Under the pieces are notes generated by a model. The model saw only the letters and a program-made list of their open reading frames with translations. It was not told the origin of the DNA and did no database searches. A stretch of DNA of 64,000 bases, from positions 62,001 to 126,000 of the forward strand of contig JADFZL010000019.1 in NCBI GenBank assembly GCA_015232575.1. The letters run 5' to 3'. Below, piece after piece: positions 25,816-34,733 of this stretch (positions are counted from its first letter, which is position 1; each line of letters starts with the position of its first letter). Source of the DNA: Candidatus Rifleibacteriota bacterium. GTDB taxonomy: Bacteria; Muiribacteriota; Ozemobacteria; Ozemobacterales; Ozemobacteraceae. Both the position numbers and the translations under genes were made by a program.

Positions 25816-28284
25816 TCATTTTACAACGAAGCTTGCCATGCGTTTTGGGACGTAGATGAACTTCAGAATTGTCAATCCTTCGACGTATTTCTGCACTTTT
25901 TCGCTTTTGAGGCACTCTGCGCGAACCTGATCTTCAGTTAAATTAACCGATATTTTCAGCTGGTCCCGAAGTTTCCCGTTCACCTGTACCGGAAGACTTA
26001 CAAAGTCCTCGACAAGCCACTTTTCGTCGAACTGTGGCCATGCCTGTTCGTGAACAGAACCTTTTCCAGAAACACGCTCCCAGAGTTCTTCAGCAACAAA
26101 AGGTGCAATTGGGGCAAGAAGCTTCAACAGAGCTTCAACTGCTTCACGCCAGCAGGATGTATTTGTATATTCCTTCTTTTTAGCACAGTCTGAAAGGAAA
26201 TTCACATATTCCATCAATCTTGCAACACCTGTATTAAAGCTGAAGTTTTCAATATCACGCGATACAGCTTTAATTGTTTTGTGCATAAACTTGTACATTT
26301 CCGCTTTTTTCTCTTCGGAAATTGTTTCTGAGCCGCCGGGATTATCTGAAATCAGGTCATGAACACGATTCATAAATCTGGACATTCCCTTGATTCCCTC
26401 GTCTGACCAGGCAACTTCAGTTTCAAATGCACCCAGGAAAAGAATAAACGCACGAAGAGTATCAGCACCAAATTTTTCAACCATTTCGTCAGGAGTAATG
26501 ACATTCCCCTTGGATTTGCTCATTTTTTCGCCGTCAGAACCCAGCATCATTCCCTGGTTTCTCAGCTTGGCAAAAGGTTCAGAGAATGGAACAAGCCCTT
26601 CATCCATCATTACTTTGGTCCAGAAACGTGCATAAAGCAGATGCATGACAGCATGTTCAGCACCGCCAACATACAGATCAACCGGCAGCCAGTAGGCAGC
26701 TCTTGATTTATCAAAAGCGGAAGTGGCAAGTCTCGGATCAACAAATCTCAGAAAATACCATGACGAACACGCAAATCCGTCCATTGTATCAGTCTCGCGC
26801 CGGGCAGCAGCACCGCACTTCGGACACGGAACGTTTACCCAGTCGCTTATTCTGGCAAGCGGAGACAGTCCGTCTTCACCGGGTTTAAATTCTTTTACAT
26901 CCGGAAGTACAACAGGCAAGTCCTTTTCCGGAACAGGTACGGTACCACATTTGTCACAATGTATTACAGGTATAGGGGCGCCCCAGTAGCGTTGTCTTGA
27001 GATGAGCCAGTCACGGAATTTATAATTTACCCGTTTTGTACCGATTCCCTTCAACTCAACCCACGCTGTCATTTTGTTTATTGCTTCTTCAGAAGATAAT
27101 CCTGAAAACTCACCAGAATCGACGCAGGTTCCGTATTCGGTATATGCTGAGGTCAAAGGACCTACCTTTTTTCCACCCGGAGTAACAACCTCAATTACCG
27201 GAAGACCATATTTCGAGGCGAATGCAAAATCTCTTTCGTCATGAGCTGGTACTGCCATTACAGCGCCAGTACCATATCCGGCAAGTACGTAATCGCCGAT
27301 AAAAATTGGAATTTTTTCACCGTTAAACGGGTTAACTGCATAGCTGCCAAGTGCTGTACCGGTTTTTTCCTTTTCAGTACTCATACGGTCAATTTCACTC
27401 TTTTTGCGTGCAGTGTCAACGTATTCACGAACTTCAGCAGCCTTGGATGGATGCGTAAGTTCGACAACCAGAGGGTGTTCCGGGGCAAGTGTGATAAAAG
27501 TGACACCAAAAATGGTATCCACGCGGGTGGTAAAAATAGTCAGATCATAGGTAACGCCTTCTTTAACCGGATTCAAGCCCTTAAAGCGAACTTCCGTACC
27601 AACTTTTTTTCCAATCCAGTTTTCCTGCATCTTTTTAATATGCTCAGGCCAATCTACGGTTTGAAGATCTTCAATCAACCTATCTGCATAGGAAGTAATC
27701 TTAAAGAACCACTGTTTCAGATTTTTCTTTGTTACATCTGCTTCACAACGCCAGCATTTTCCATTTTCAACCTGTTCATTTGCAAGAATTGTTCTACATG
27801 TCGGACACCACCATTGTGCACCTTCTGCCTTATAAGCCAGTCCACGCTTGTGCAGCATGAGGAAAAACCATTGGGTCCATTTATAATATTCCGGACTGCT
27901 CGAATTTACTTCGCGGTCCCAGTCGTATGAACATTCAACCAGTTTGAGCTGTCTGCGATAGTTCGCAGCATTTTTTTCGGTAGTCTCAGCCGGATGAATT
28001 CCCATCTTTATTGCATAATTTTCAGCTGGAAGGCCGAAAGCATCCCAGCCCATCGGATGCAGAACATTCATCCCCATCATTCTCTTCATTCGTGAAATAA
28101 CATCAGTCGGAACATAATTTCTGAGATGTCCTACCGATAATCCTGAACCTGACGGGTACGGAAAAAAATCAAGGCAATAGAATTTCGGCTTACTGCCGTC
28201 TTCTCCGGTCTTATACATGTTTCGTTTTTCCCAGACCGGCTTCCATTTTTCCTCAAGTTTTTTGAAATCATAACGTTCTGCCAT
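25816..28284 (-). CDS. leuS: Leucyl-tRNA synthetase
   Basis: 822 residues, a full-length class I synthetase charging tRNA-Leu. The HIGH motif appears as SVGHLRNY in PYPSGSGLSVGHLRNY, the KMSKS motif as GEKMSKSKGNVI, and the CP1 editing domain has the threonine-rich TTRVDTIFGVTFI. A zinc-ribbon-like CPTCRTIL...CWRCEAD is present in the insertion. The true start is the ATG at 28284 with AGGAG seven bases upstream (MAERYDFKKLEEKW, standard N-terminus); the frame extends upstream to 28335 but that part is non-coding. Third in the ftsH-wecB-leuS minus-strand series, separated from wecB by about 390 nt of repeats. Confidence 0.97.
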   Translation of the reverse strand: MAERYDFKKLEEKWKPVWEKRNMYKTGEDGSKPKFYCLDFFPYPSGSGLSVGHLRNYVPTDVISRMKRMMGMNVLHPMGWDAFGLPAENYAIKMGIHPAETTEKNAANYRRQLKLVECSYDWDREVNSSSPEYYKWTQWFFLMLHKRGLAYKAEGAQWWCPTCRTILANEQVENGKCWRCEADVTKKNLKQWFFKITSYADRLIEDLQTVDWPEHIKKMQENWIGKKVGTEVRFKGLNPVKEGVTYDLTIFTTRVDTIFGVTFITLAPEHPLVVELTHPSKAAEVREYVDTARKKSEIDRMSTEKEKTGTALGSYAVNPFNGEKIPIFIGDYVLAGYGTGAVMAVPAHDERDFAFASKYGLPVIEVVTPGGKKVGPLTSAYTEYGTCVDSGEFSGLSSEEAINKMTAWVELKGIGTKRVNYKFRDWLISRQRYWGAPIPVIHCDKCGTVPVPEKDLPVVLPDVKEFKPGEDGLSPLARISDWVNVPCPKCGAAARRETDTMDGFACSSWYFLRFVDPRLATSAFDKSRAAYWLPVDLYVGGAEHAVMHLLYARFWTKVMMDEGLVPFSEPFAKLRNQGMMLGSDGEKMSKSKGNVITPDEMVEKFGADTLRAFILFLGAFETEVAWSDEGIKGMSRFMNRVHDLISDNPGGSETISEEKKAEMYKFMHKTIKAVSRDIENFSFNTGVARLMEYVNFLSDCAKKKEYTNTSCWREAVEALLKLLAPIAPFVAEELWERVSGKGSVHEQAWPQFDEKWLVEDFVSLPVQVNGKLRDQLKISVNLTEDQVRAECLKSEKVQKYVEGLTILKFIYVPKRMASFVVK

Positions 28285-28671
28285 TGCTGATCTCCTGTAA
28301 TTTGTAAATGAAATAACGACTATAATAATACACACAAATCAGAAATATATCAATCTGATTGTGAACCAGACAGAACATGGGAAAAAGAAAAGAAAGATAA
28401 AAGATTTCTGGGGTGTCCGCAGATTACGCAGATTTCGCAGATTAAAAGAGTAATGAATAGAAAAGAAAGAAAGAAAGAAGAAAAAGAAAACGGAATTTGA
28501 GTTTTAACCACGGAAAACACGGATTTACACGGAATAAAACAACTCAGTTCTTTGAGGGTTAAACTTTGATTACTGATACTAATAATAAATATTCTTCAAA
28601 CTTAAATTCCGTGATCTTCCGGCTTTTTCCGTGGTTAAGCTCCATCTTTTCCGTGGTTAAACTCTTTTGTC
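28285..28671. repeat. Non-coding region with CGCAGATT and CACGGAA repeats
   Basis: 387 bases between wecB and leuS. 28418-28445 holds CGCAGATTACGCAGATTTCG-type tandem units. 28507-28537 holds AACCACGGAAAACACGGATT and a further ACACGGAA. 28609-28661 carries the same family inverted (CCGTGATCTTCCGGC, then two TTTTTCCGTGGTTAA-like units). The inverted arrangement could form a long imperfect hairpin and end transcription after wecB. The CACGGAA family also forms the tandem at 42308-42508. Confidence 0.7.
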
Positions 28672-29781
28672 TTATTCTGAAAGGAAGAGTTTTATTGATT
28701 TGGCGATTCTGAATGCGGCTCTGCCGTCACCATAAGGATTCGGATTTCTTGTCATTGCAGAATATTCTGCGGGGCTTTCAAGAAGTTTCTCGCACTCTGC
28801 AAATATTTTTTCGCCGTCAGTACCAACAAGCTTTAAAGCTCCGCTTTCAAGCCCTTCTGGACGTTCAGTAACATCGCGAAGTACAAGCACCGGCTTTTTC
28901 AACGACGGCGCTTCTTCCTGGACTCCGCCGGAGTCTGACATTATTATTTCAGATTTTTCCATTGCGTGTATGAAGTCAAGGTAACCGAGCGGAGCACAAA
29001 GATGTATTCGCGGATGGTTTTCAAGAATATCAGCCACTTCGCGCCTGACATTCGGATTTGGATGAACGGGAAAAAGAATTTCAACTTCTGAATAGTTCTG
29101 TACAATTTCATACAAAGCTCTGAAAACGCGCCTTTGCGGTTCTCCAAAGCTTTCGCGTCTGTGTGACGTCACGAGAATAAGTCTTTTCGCAGAATCGTAA
29201 ATTGTTTTGAGCTTTTCAGAAGGCTGATATGGAAGCTTGAGAGCCCAGAAAAGAGCGTCTATCACCGTGTTTCCGGTGACATGAATATTATTGGGCTGAA
29301 TACCTTCTTTCAACAAATTTTTTCTGGAAAGTTCCGTCGGTGGAAAATGCAGATCTGTGAGAGAACCGGCAAGTCTGCGATTTCCTTCTTCCGGGAACGG
29401 ACTGAATTTGTCGTTCGATCGTAAGCCGGCTTCGACATGTGCAACCGGAGTTTTCGTATAGTATCCAGAAAGTGCTCCAAGAAAAGCTGAAGTTGTATCA
29501 CCTTGTACAACAGTCATGCTGTACCGGCAATCTGCAAAAACCGGTTCAAGTTTTTCAAGAATACGCGAAGAAACTGAAAAAAGAGTCTGGTTCTCACGCA
29601 TTACATCAAGTCTGATATCTGGATTAATCTTGAAAACTCTGAACATTTCTTCGGCAATCTCGCGGTGCTGACCAGTGTGCAAGACAACAGGCTTCATTCC
29701 CTCGTTTTCGACTGCCATAATAACAGGTGCAAGTTTAATAATTTCGGGTCTTGTACCGAGAATGAAAAGAATTTTATGCAT
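28672..29781 (-). CDS. wecB: UDP-N-acetylglucosamine 2-epimerase (non-hydrolysing)
   Basis: 369 residues, the normal length. Starts ILFILGTRPEIIKLAPVI, the family's UDP-binding loop. Residues equivalent to the catalytic set are visible: Asp in VVQGDTTSAFL, Glu in VAHVEAGLRS, Glu in PEEGNRRL and His in TSHRRESFG. It interconverts UDP-GlcNAc and UDP-ManNAc in the cytoplasm, supplying ManNAc or ManNAcA for envelope polysaccharides. It starts 9 nt after the ftsH stop and is probably co-transcribed with it, an arrangement that looks like chance operon sharing. Confidence 0.95.
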   Translation of the reverse strand: MHKILFILGTRPEIIKLAPVIMAVENEGMKPVVLHTGQHREIAEEMFRVFKINPDIRLDVMRENQTLFSVSSRILEKLEPVFADCRYSMTVVQGDTTSAFLGALSGYYTKTPVAHVEAGLRSNDKFSPFPEEGNRRLAGSLTDLHFPPTELSRKNLLKEGIQPNNIHVTGNTVIDALFWALKLPYQPSEKLKTIYDSAKRLILVTSHRRESFGEPQRRVFRALYEIVQNYSEVEILFPVHPNPNVRREVADILENHPRIHLCAPLGYLDFIHAMEKSEIIMSDSGGVQEEAPSLKKPVLVLRDVTERPEGLESGALKLVGTDGEKIFAECEKLLESPAEYSAMTRNPNPYGDGRAAFRIAKSIKLFLSE

Positions 29782-29790
29782 GTTTCAGAA

Positions 29791-31737
29791 TCAGGCAGGA
29801 CTCAAGGCATCTGCCGGAGGATCCAGCTTGACATCAGAAATAGAAATGTTATCTATTGAGGGCGACTCTGGAGCTTGAGGAGGTTCAGGTTTTTTAAACG
29901 GGTCTTTGCCTGCAAGAAGATCTGTTACTTCCTGTCCGGTCAGAGTTTCTTTCTCAAGAAGGATTTTGGCAATACGCTCAAGATCGCTTCTCATGCCGAC
30001 AAGAATATCTTTCGCCTTAGAATGAGCAGATTCGATGAGTTTTTTAATTTCAATATCAATTTTTCGCGCCATATCTTCTGAAAGGTCGCGTCTTCTGCCG
30101 ATATCCCTGCCAAGGAATACAGCATGATCATCATCACTCAGGGAAATAGGTCCGATTTCCTCACTCATTCCAAGCTCGCAGACCATTTTTCTGCAAATTT
30201 TTGTTGCACGGTCAATATCGTTTTTCGCGCCTGAAGTAAGCTCCCCAAATACGATCTCTTCAGCAACTCTTCCGCCGAGTAATATGCATAACTGTCCGAA
30301 AAGCTGAGTTTTTGAAATTGTCAACCTGTCTTCAACTGGAAGCTGCATTGTCAAACCGAGTGCCATGCCTCTTGGAATAATGGTAACCTTGTGAACCGGG
30401 TCAGTATCAGGCATTGACATTGCTACGAAAACATGCCCCATTTCGTGATAAGCGGTATTGATTTTTTCCTTTTCGGAAATAAGTCTGCTCTTTCTTTCTG
30501 ATCCTGCGATGACCTTGTCAATTGCCTCTTCGAAATCAGACATGAAAATAAGTTTCCGTCCATTTCTTGCGGCAAGGATTGCTGCTTCGTTTGCAAGATT
30601 AGCCAGATCGGCGCCAACGAAACCTGGTGTTCGCCTGGCGATAATTGTCAGATCAACTTCAGCAGTAATTGGTTTGTCGCTTGTGTGGATTTTGAGAATC
30701 TGTGCTCTACCGTTAAGATCTGGCTGGTCAACAACGATTCTTCTGTCGAATCTTCCCGGCCTTAAGAGCGCCGGATCAAGAACATCCGGACGGTTTGTAG
30801 CAGCAACAAGAATAATACCTTTTGATGTATCGAAGCCATCCATTTCAACAAGCAGCTGATTCAGGGTCTGTTCACGTTCATCGTGTCCGCCGCCGAGTCC
30901 GGCACCGCGATGTCTTCCCACGGCATCAATTTCATCCATGAAAACGATACATGGAGCATTTTTTCGAGCCTGTTCAAACAAATCTCTCACGCGTGATGCA
31001 CCGACTCCGACGAACATTTCAACGAATTCAGAACCTGAAATGTTAAAAAACGGAACATTTGCTTCGCCGGCAACGGCACGTGCAAGCAAAGTCTTACCTG
31101 TACCAGGAGGCCCATAAAGCAATACGCCGCGCGGAATTTTCGCTCCAACGTCTGTAAACTTCTTCGGGTCTCTCAGAAATTCAACCACTTCTTCGAGGTC
31201 TGATTTAGCTTCCTGAACTCCGGCAACATCTTTGAAGGATATTTTCTTTTCGCCTGCATCAAGCATTCTTGCACGGCTCTTTCCGAAATTCAGCGCTTTA
31301 ACTCCGCCACCCTGCATTTTCTGCAAGATGTACAACCAGGCACCGATCAAAAGAAGGAACGGGAACCAGTTGATGAGCAGATTCAACCACCATGACATCT
31401 GAGCAGGTGGTTCAGCTTCAACGACAACGTCGCTTTTTCTTATTATTTCCATAAGACCAGGATCGTCGGGAGCAATTGTCTGAAAATGAACCGGCTCTTT
31501 TTCGTTATTAAGGTAGCTGATGCCCATCAACTGGCCTGTAATTTCGCGGTCATTGATTTTCAGACTGAGAATTCTCGGACCATCTTTCTGTTTTTTCTGG
31601 AGATATCCCAAAAATTCAGAATATTTGATTTTTTCGAGTTTCTTGTTTCCAACCACATTTGAAAATGCAGTCAGACAAATTATAAGCAGCAAAAAATAGA
31701 ACGCCACAGTTTTCATTTTTGGAGTTTGATCTTTCAT
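29791..31737 (-). CDS. ftsH: ATP-dependent zinc metalloprotease FtsH
   Basis: 648 residues. Two transmembrane helices (about 9-27 and 118-138) flank an extracytoplasmic domain of about 90 residues. The AAA+ module has Walker A GPPGTGKTLLARA, Walker B CIVFMDEIDAVG and the second region of homology ATNRPDVLDPALLRPGRFDR. The M41 protease site is YHEMGHVFV (normally HEAGH; the central residue is Met here). A proline-rich tail follows. FtsH degrades unassembled membrane proteins and short-lived regulators in the inner membrane. The start ATG at 31737 has GGAAAG upstream. Two SPFH proteins, a family known to regulate FtsH, lie in the same minus-strand series, which may be meaningful. Confidence 0.97.
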   Translation of the reverse strand: MKDQTPKMKTVAFYFLLLIICLTAFSNVVGNKKLEKIKYSEFLGYLQKKQKDGPRILSLKINDREITGQLMGISYLNNEKEPVHFQTIAPDDPGLMEIIRKSDVVVEAEPPAQMSWWLNLLINWFPFLLLIGAWLYILQKMQGGGVKALNFGKSRARMLDAGEKKISFKDVAGVQEAKSDLEEVVEFLRDPKKFTDVGAKIPRGVLLYGPPGTGKTLLARAVAGEANVPFFNISGSEFVEMFVGVGASRVRDLFEQARKNAPCIVFMDEIDAVGRHRGAGLGGGHDEREQTLNQLLVEMDGFDTSKGIILVAATNRPDVLDPALLRPGRFDRRIVVDQPDLNGRAQILKIHTSDKPITAEVDLTIIARRTPGFVGADLANLANEAAILAARNGRKLIFMSDFEEAIDKVIAGSERKSRLISEKEKINTAYHEMGHVFVAMSMPDTDPVHKVTIIPRGMALGLTMQLPVEDRLTISKTQLFGQLCILLGGRVAEEIVFGELTSGAKNDIDRATKICRKMVCELGMSEEIGPISLSDDDHAVFLGRDIGRRRDLSEDMARKIDIEIKKLIESAHSKAKDILVGMRSDLERIAKILLEKETLTGQEVTDLLAGKDPFKKPEPPQAPESPSIDNISISDVKLDPPADALSPA

Positions 31738-32186
31738 TTATTACTTTCCATTTAATAATTTCCTGTCATTCAGAGACAAAATTAACTTCTAAGCACAAAA
31801 TGCTATCTTAGCATATATTTTTTTGTCAATCAACATTTTAGAAAGTACTAATTTCCCATTAAGCCGAAACCATTACAAACAAATGCTTTCAAACAAAAAA
31901 TTCACCAAAGTTTTTTAAAACAGTTATTTGTTAAAAGGGCAACCCCTAAATTGATGACTAATGAAACAAAATAAATGTAATTTGGTACCCAGTTGAATTC
32001 GCAAGGATACTCTGCTCAAATCTACTGAATAAGCGATAAGTCAACCATTTCTTTTTAAGAAACAATATAAAAAGGTACCCAGCTCAAAAAACCGATACAA
32101 CATGCTTCCTGTAGCAATACCCACACAGGAAGTCAGTATTTCGTTGTGCTCCTCCTTACAAACTTACTGTTGATAATTATTGACAA

Positions 32187-32215
32187 CGGTTCATCCCCAC
32201 GTATGCGGGGAACAC
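32187..32215 (-). CRISPR. Solitary type I-E-like CRISPR repeat (no array)
   Basis: The 29 bases from CGGTTCATCCCC to GCGGGGAACAC match the type I-E repeat pattern: in the usual orientation, minus strand, GTGTTCCCCGC at one end and GGGGATGAACCG at the other, with the CCCC/GGGG stem. Translating it on the plus strand gives GSSPRMRGT, a common signature of spurious ORFs over such repeats. I looked for a second copy 61 bases away on either side and found none. Either a zero-spacer relic or a chance single unit. Confidence 0.65.
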
Positions 32216-32248
32216 TTCTGATGCAGCGACAATATACGTTGTATCATG

Positions 32249-32294
32249 TTCGAAATTGTAACATAAAATTCTCAGCAACAAAGAAAAAAATCAA
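32249..32294. repeat. Direct repeat flanking the toxin-antitoxin region, copy 1
   Basis: TTCGAAATTGTAACATAAAA followed by TTCTCAGCAACAAAG...ATCAA is similar in the same orientation to 33684-33720 (TTCGAAATTGTGTCATAAAA, then TCTCAGAAAAGAATCAA). The copies bracket about 1.4 kb containing the toxin-antitoxin genes. Confidence 0.6.
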
Positions 32295-32803
32295 GTTAAG
32301 CCTTTTCGAGAAATATAGTTTTAGAAAACAGACAAATGTTATTGCAAAAAACCATGGTATTTTGATTTCAGGAATTACAATGTAATCAACTTCTCACTGT
32401 CAAACAATTTAGCTACAATTTGTACAATAAAATTCCAAATGTTGTCCCGTTTTTTTCGTTGTATTAAAAGGATATCTGAGCCAAAGAATTTTTTCGGCAT
32501 TACATCATTTTTCCAAAAATCACTATTTTCCGGCGGAGCAATGAAAGGAAAAGGAAACAGAAAACCATGGACATTATTACAAAAATATGATAGAATTACA
32601 CGAAAGTGCCTCCCTGGCGGCCTTTATATATTTTTTAAGTTCGCCAATTTGTTGTATTTTAGAGGGTTTTTACCATTTTTTCTAGTTCTACATTTTAATT
32701 ATGCAAAAACCTCATAGAGTTAAATAACATGTAGAATACTAGGTAAATTCATTTTTACGAATTATTGTCTGGCAAAACATATACTGTTTAAGGAGGGTGG
32801 ATC

Positions 32804-33058
32804 ATGCAACATCAGCTTAGCATAAATTATCCACAAAGTTGGCTGGATGTGCTTCAGTTGTCAAGAAATTCTTTTGAGGAAGAAGCAAGAATGGCCATGG
32901 CAGTAAAATTGTTTGAGATGAAGCGGCTTTCTTCAGGTATGGCAGCAAAATTAGTGGGAATTCCACGTGTACTTTTTCTTCTCAACTTGCACAGATATAA
33001 TGTTCCTATGATTGACATTGATGAAAACGAACTTTTAGAAGATATTAAAAATGCCTGA
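32804..33058 (+). CDS. UPF0175 family antitoxin
   Basis: 84 residues. FEEEARMAMAVKLFEMKRLS followed by SGMAAKLVGIPRVLFLLNLH is the typical UPF0175 core, a small helix-turn-helix-like protein usually encoded upstream of a DUF3368 PIN-type toxin. It ends in DENELLEDIKNA. AAGGAGG lies nine bases before the ATG. The toxin ATG overlaps its stop by 8 bases, the standard arrangement. It probably neutralises the toxin and may repress the operon. Since the partner is frameshifted, the antitoxin may be a leftover. Confidence 0.85.
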   Translation: MQHQLSINYPQSWLDVLQLSRNSFEEEARMAMAVKLFEMKRLSSGMAAKLVGIPRVLFLLNLHRYNVPMIDIDENELLEDIKNA

Positions 33059-33546
33059 AACAAAGCAAATCATTATTAATACTGGACCAGTATTGGCAAT
33101 CATTGCGGCTTTTGGCAACCTGAAAGTCCTGAGTTATTTGTATGAGCGTGTTATTGTGCCTTACGAGGTTTGTCAGGAAGTTTTGGCAGGTGGCTCTTCT
33201 GGCTTTGGAATATTTGAATTCAATGAAGCGGATTTTCTTATTAAGCGAAAAGTTCCAACCCGAAATACAGCCGTATTTACTGAACTCTCTGGATTCAGGG
33301 GAAAGTTCGGTTATTCAAATTGCGCTGGATGAAAAAATTCGAACAGTATGTATTGATGAGGCAATGGGAAGGCGAATGGCTCGTTTGAATGGCTTAACAC
33401 TAACTGGATCTCTTGGAATTATGATTCGGGCAAAGAATGAAGGTTATTCATTTTCCATGCAAAAAGCGATTAGTCAAATGCAGGCAAAAGGTATCCACTT
33501 AAGTGAACATGTTATCAGCTTTGCATTGTCCCAGATCGCGGAATGA
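33051..33546 (+). pseudogene. DUF3368 (PIN-like) toxin, frameshifted
   Basis: The first part (33051 onward) reads KQIIINTGPVLAIIAAFGNL with the PIN-type first Asp replaced by Asn, then IVPYEVCQEVLAGG, and runs out of frame to a stop at 33332. The family resemblance resumes in the +1 frame from about 33258: QPYLLNSLDSGESSVIQIAL, TVCIDEAMGRRMARLNGL, then LTGSLGIMIRAKNEG, ending at 33546. One extra base near 33245-33262 (for example in GCGAAAAGTTCC) explains the break. DUF3368 proteins are predicted RNases paired with UPF0175 antitoxins. Either a true decay, a sequencing error, or (less likely) programmed frameshifting. Confidence 0.8.
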
Positions 33547-33579
33547 TTTCAGTTCCTTCAGATTAGCACTCTTACAAAC

Positions 33580-33628
33580 GCCGAAAGCCTCACTTGAATA
33601 ACCCCTACATCCAAATGAGACTTTCGGC
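33580..33628. other. Inverted repeat downstream of the toxin remnant
   Basis: GCCGAAAGCCTCACTT (33580-33595) pairs with AAATGAGACTTTCGGC (33613-33628) with two mismatches. No T tract follows on either strand, so it is only a possible terminator. Confidence 0.4.
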
Positions 33629-33683
33629 TCTATATTGGCAGAAATGATTTGCCGACAAAAAGCAGAGTATCTTTAAATAGAAC

Positions 33684-33720
33684 TTCGAAATTGTGTCATA
33701 AAATCTCAGAAAAGAATCAA
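33684..33720. repeat. Direct repeat flanking the toxin-antitoxin region, copy 2
   Basis: TTCGAAATTGTGTCATAAAA then TCTCAGAAAAGAATCAA, same orientation as 32249-32294 with about 80 percent identity by eye. Confidence 0.6.
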
Positions 33721-33748
33721 CAGCTTTATCGAATTATCTATTAGCCTC

Positions 33749-34567
33749 CTATTCATTTCTGTTCATGTTTTCAAGACGTATGAGAAGTCTATTCCATGCG
33801 TCAGATGATGAGTTTTGTATGATCTGAAACTGAAGGGCCTGATGAAGTTCCCGAAAGTTACGGGTTATGATCGAAGCCATTTCCATATCCTGAGAGGAAA
33901 GGTTTTCCACAAAATCAATCGCTTGTTCAACTGTATGAAAATCTCCTTCGCGAACAGCTTCCCCAGAACATTTGTGAGCATGCCGCACTATCGCAATAAG
34001 GCGCTTCAGATATTCCCGTCCAAGGCGTCGGGAAATGGAAAAGATCTGTGATCGACCATCTTTCCGAATAATATCCTTAAAATCAGGCGTAGAGGCTATT
34101 TTTAAAAGATCGCTAAAGGGAATATTGGCTAAACCAGCGTCCATGTAGGCCGCAACATGCGAATTAAAGGCGAATTCACGAAATTTGTCCGGATGTTCCT
34201 CAAGTTTGGCGAATGCTGATGGTTCGCTCTTGCAGCGGCTCTCTATAGCCCATTGCAGATTAAATCTGGCTTTTATGAGCCACTCTTTTCCCTTGTCACT
34301 CAAGGTTGGGTAAAGTTCCCGGGTAAATCGGATTACATATTTTTCGCCGTAGCCAAGATAATAATCCGGAATTCTCAGAGGATCAGGCTCAGAAAGGCCA
34401 GTATGGCGTTCCATAAAATCCTGATAACGCCAGCGATAATATCCAATGGTCCCCAAAACAGATTCGGGAACGAGTTTTGGCAAAAATCCACCTCGATCGG
34501 CCTCCAAAAAAGTCGGAAAAACCAAACAAACCATGAAAATAATAACAAAAACAATCTTTCGGTTCAT
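33749..34567 (-). CDS. Exported protein of unknown function
   Basis: 272 residues from the ATG at 34567, which gives a clean signal peptide (MNRKIVFVIIFMVCLVF... to LEA) and has AAGGGC upstream; an in-frame ATG at 34597 lacks both. The mature protein is predicted helical with aromatic and charged residues (GYYRWRYQDFMERHTGLSEP, DYYLGYGEKYVIRFTRELY, NLQWAIESRCKSEPSAF). I recognise no family or catalytic motif. It is the last gene of the minus-strand group and follows the terminator of the giant lipoprotein, so it probably has its own promoter. Confidence 0.65.
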   Translation of the reverse strand: MNRKIVFVIIFMVCLVFPTFLEADRGGFLPKLVPESVLGTIGYYRWRYQDFMERHTGLSEPDPLRIPDYYLGYGEKYVIRFTRELYPTLSDKGKEWLIKARFNLQWAIESRCKSEPSAFAKLEEHPDKFREFAFNSHVAAYMDAGLANIPFSDLLKIASTPDFKDIIRKDGRSQIFSISRRLGREYLKRLIAIVRHAHKCSGEAVREGDFHTVEQAIDFVENLSSQDMEMASIITRNFRELHQALQFQIIQNSSSDAWNRLLIRLENMNRNE

Positions 34568-34680
34568 GTGAAAATAGCCCTTCAGCAGAATAGTCATTAA
34601 TTATTTCAAATGCAATCACTTAATTCCATCGTATTATCATGTTACCACGATAGATGGAGAATTGGATGATTATTTATCGG

Positions 34681-34721
34681 AAAATACAAACGGGGGGCTT
34701 TCGCCCCCCCGTTTGTATTTT
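34681..34721 (-). terminator. Strong terminator of the giant lipoprotein gene
   Basis: AAAATACAAACGGGGGGC (34681-34698), loop TTTC, then GCCCCCCCGTTTGTATTTT; one extra C forms a bulge. It starts 13 nt past the stop codon at 34734. Confidence 0.85.
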
Positions 34722-34733
34722 CAGCAGGTAATG

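Larger units (their letters stand above)
31738..32803. other. 1.07-kb non-coding region with a solitary CRISPR-like repeat
   Basis: Between divergent ftsH and the antitoxin gene. It is very AT-rich with many stops in all frames. Visible items: two copies of GGTACCCAG (31984-31992 and 32074-32082); a hairpin CTTCCTGT...ACAGGAAG around 32105-32131; the type I-E-like repeat at 32187-32215; and at 32249-32294 a segment (TTCGAAATTGTAACATAAAA, then TTCTCAGC) that recurs at 33684-33720 on the far side of the toxin-antitoxin pair. No cas gene is in the window. The region may be a scar of an acquired or lost locus. Confidence 0.6.

Noticed and set aside
32187..32280. Short CRISPR array with one spacer
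   Set aside because: No second repeat lies 32-33 bases from either end of the single unit; the 32248 region (GTTCGAAATTG) only superficially resembles the repeat start.
32146..32385. 79-codon ORF spanning the CRISPR-like repeat
   Set aside because: Its GSSPRMRGT segment is the usual translation of an I-E repeat; it has no ribosome site or homology, so it is treated as spurious.
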